From NCBI RefSeq assembly GCF_003054045.1, contig NZ_QBKH01000001.1:682001-746000 (forward strand): 64,000 nt of DNA. Direction: 5' to 3'. Shown here piece by piece: positions 63,901 to 64,000 of this stretch. The notes beneath the pieces are model-generated. The model did no database searches. It saw only the letters and a program-made list of their open reading frames with translations, and was not told where the DNA came from. The stretch is from Sphingobacterium faecium (GTDB lineage: Bacteria > Bacteroidota > Bacteroidia > Sphingobacteriales > Sphingobacteriaceae). The stretch's first letter is position 1. Every line of letters starts with the position of its first letter. The position numbers and the translations under genes were made by a program.

Positions 63901-64000
63901 TCCATCCATGTAGGCTGGAGATAAACCTCCATAAGGCATAGCGATATACATAGCAGGTAGTTCAACTTCCGGGAAGATATCTACATTTATTTTTTTTATT
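60916..64000 (-). CDS. RND efflux pump permease (5' end outside window)
   Basis: At least 1027 residues of an inner-membrane RND transporter. The frame stays open to the window edge; residues before the first internal ATG (63951) read NVDIFPEVELPA, the usual N-terminal segment, so only about 35 residues are missing. Marks include YGGLSPAYM, FQKVLLFVSGVKNID, the RND helix IALLSIGILVDEATVTIENI-like block (LALSIGILVDEATVTIENIHQHM, with a proton-relay Asp), and the second repeat's GVSVSNAVLLVNQAE. It is HAE/multidrug-like rather than CusA-like. The substrate is unknown. Confidence 0.93.
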   Translation of the reverse strand, partial: IKKINVDIFPEVELPAMYIAMPYGGLSPAYMDGFMANEFQKVLLFVSGVKNIDFKSVQGLSLMKLTFYPGTNMAQVAGEVSTSVSRAMGFLPAGAVPPMVVRFDGSSLPVGQLVFESDKLSINEIQTLVLTKIRPMFVDIPGITAPAPFGGSTRSIVIDIDPQAMQANGLNPEDITIAITKSSIPSPAGNIRIADENLMAPINSIVKNPEEFLNTPIRTTDNRTIYVRDVASVSDAADQTVGYALVNGKRSVYLPIIKKADASTLDAVNNLKSSMDLLKNQLPEDVNIRYEFDQSKYIERSLTNLIHEGILGAIFTGLMIFLFLGDSRGAIIVVLTIPIAILSAVMVLYYFGQTINIMTLSGLALSIGILVDEATVTIENIHQHMEMKKGKQRAILDALLEISVPKLLILLCILAVLTPAFIMTGIPRDMFIPLSMAVAFAMIASFIASQTFVPILAIWLMKDKYQEIRKTPRKRVFFEKFSLNYSYRIRKWSTQSLPLFIMYTLCTGATTGLLLNFVGTDVMPISNSGDFQIRIQAPQGSRIEKTEQIVKAITEDIKVKIPDNGITITSAFVGMHPATSPINPIFLFTSASHEAVLQVSVNQDIYKNSMEDLKEEIRKNINERYPQVQLNFEPMELTEKIMGQGAMTPIEVKVGAGQLMAASAYASKIESNLKEISYLRDVRIAESLEYPTMEIEVNRDLAGQFGLTMQDVTRSLIAATSSTRFTDKNLWIDPKSGLVFQVQVQIPEHIMSSEEMLKSLPLKKGNLRPLLEDVATVRRVTSPAQVNRKGPNRYVTIIANVYNKDLGTASTAVKKAINDVGQPPRGINVWTEGTMQLLDDTLGSLLTGLAVAIIAIFLMLSGYYQSFKVPLIILSVIPAVITGSLILLFLSNSTLNLQSYMGIIMSIGVSVSNAVLLVNQAEYYRKNMALKPVNAARLAAASRLRPILMTAAAMLAGMLPMAIGIGDGAEQVAPLGRAVIGGLVASTLAILLLLPHFFSSLMSKTANISPSLDPDDEESQFFSNQTR

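Noticed and set aside
1-64000. CRISPR arrays, rRNA operons and tRNA genes
   Set aside because: No regularly spaced repeats and no sequence recognisable as tRNA or rRNA were seen by eye in the intergenic regions; a tRNA-scanning run would be decisive.

Overview
The window comes from a Bacteroidota chromosome, most likely Sphingobacteriaceae and close to Sphingobacterium. Supporting signs are low GC, a primary sigma factor of only 286 residues without region 1.1, promoters of the TTTG-N19-21-TAnnTTTG type, an ECF sigma/FecR/SusC/SusD cassette, a GH92 mannosidase, a DUF6266 protein, and a B-type succinate dehydrogenase in sdhCAB order. No rRNA, tRNA, CRISPR array or intact insertion sequence was found.

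Region 1 (1-11.5 kb) is a mixed accessory stretch. It holds a secreted GH92 alpha-mannosidase, a DUF6266 gene between two near-identical direct repeats, an Rrf2 repressor next to a QOR2/NmrA-type quinone reductase with the same operator before both, a xenobiotic acyltransferase, a large M48 membrane protease, VOC and DUF2200 proteins, a subclass-A2 class A beta-lactamase behind a TetR-like palindrome, and a D-lactate dehydrogenase.

Region 2 (11.9-19.9 kb) is a TonB-dependent uptake locus (ECF sigma, anti-sigma FecR, SusC, SusD) followed by an AraC regulator with repeated half-sites upstream. Its SusC has no STN signalling domain, although it sits beside an ECF/FecR pair.

Region 3 (20.4-26.1 kb) is the most interesting part: six tightly packed genes that look like an inositol-phospholipid pathway. 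They encode myo-inositol-phosphate synthase, a nucleotidyltransferase, an ATP-grasp enzyme of unknown role, a CDP-alcohol phosphatidyltransferase with an altered metal/base motif, a flippase-like membrane protein and a HAD phosphatase. A structured leader precedes the genes, and a terminator hairpin separates the first gene from the rest.

Region 4 (26.7-49.3 kb and infB to 52.6 kb) is mostly housekeeping: rpoD, fmt, an FtsX-type permease, a CPA2 antiporter, icd, serC-serA behind a LacI/PurR-like palindrome, lysC-lysA, a TPR protein, a phosphate-type porin, rpoN, PBP1A, an S24 repressor divergent from a degenerate GIY-YIG-like protein, and rimP-nusA-infB behind a promoter plus terminator-like leader.

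Region 5 (52.8-58.7 kb, minus strand) is a dicarboxylate module: porin, DASS transporter, then sdhC, sdhA and sdhB. Region 6 (59.2-64 kb, minus strand) is an RND efflux operon (pump running off the window, adaptor lipoprotein, TlpA-type thioredoxin lipoprotein).
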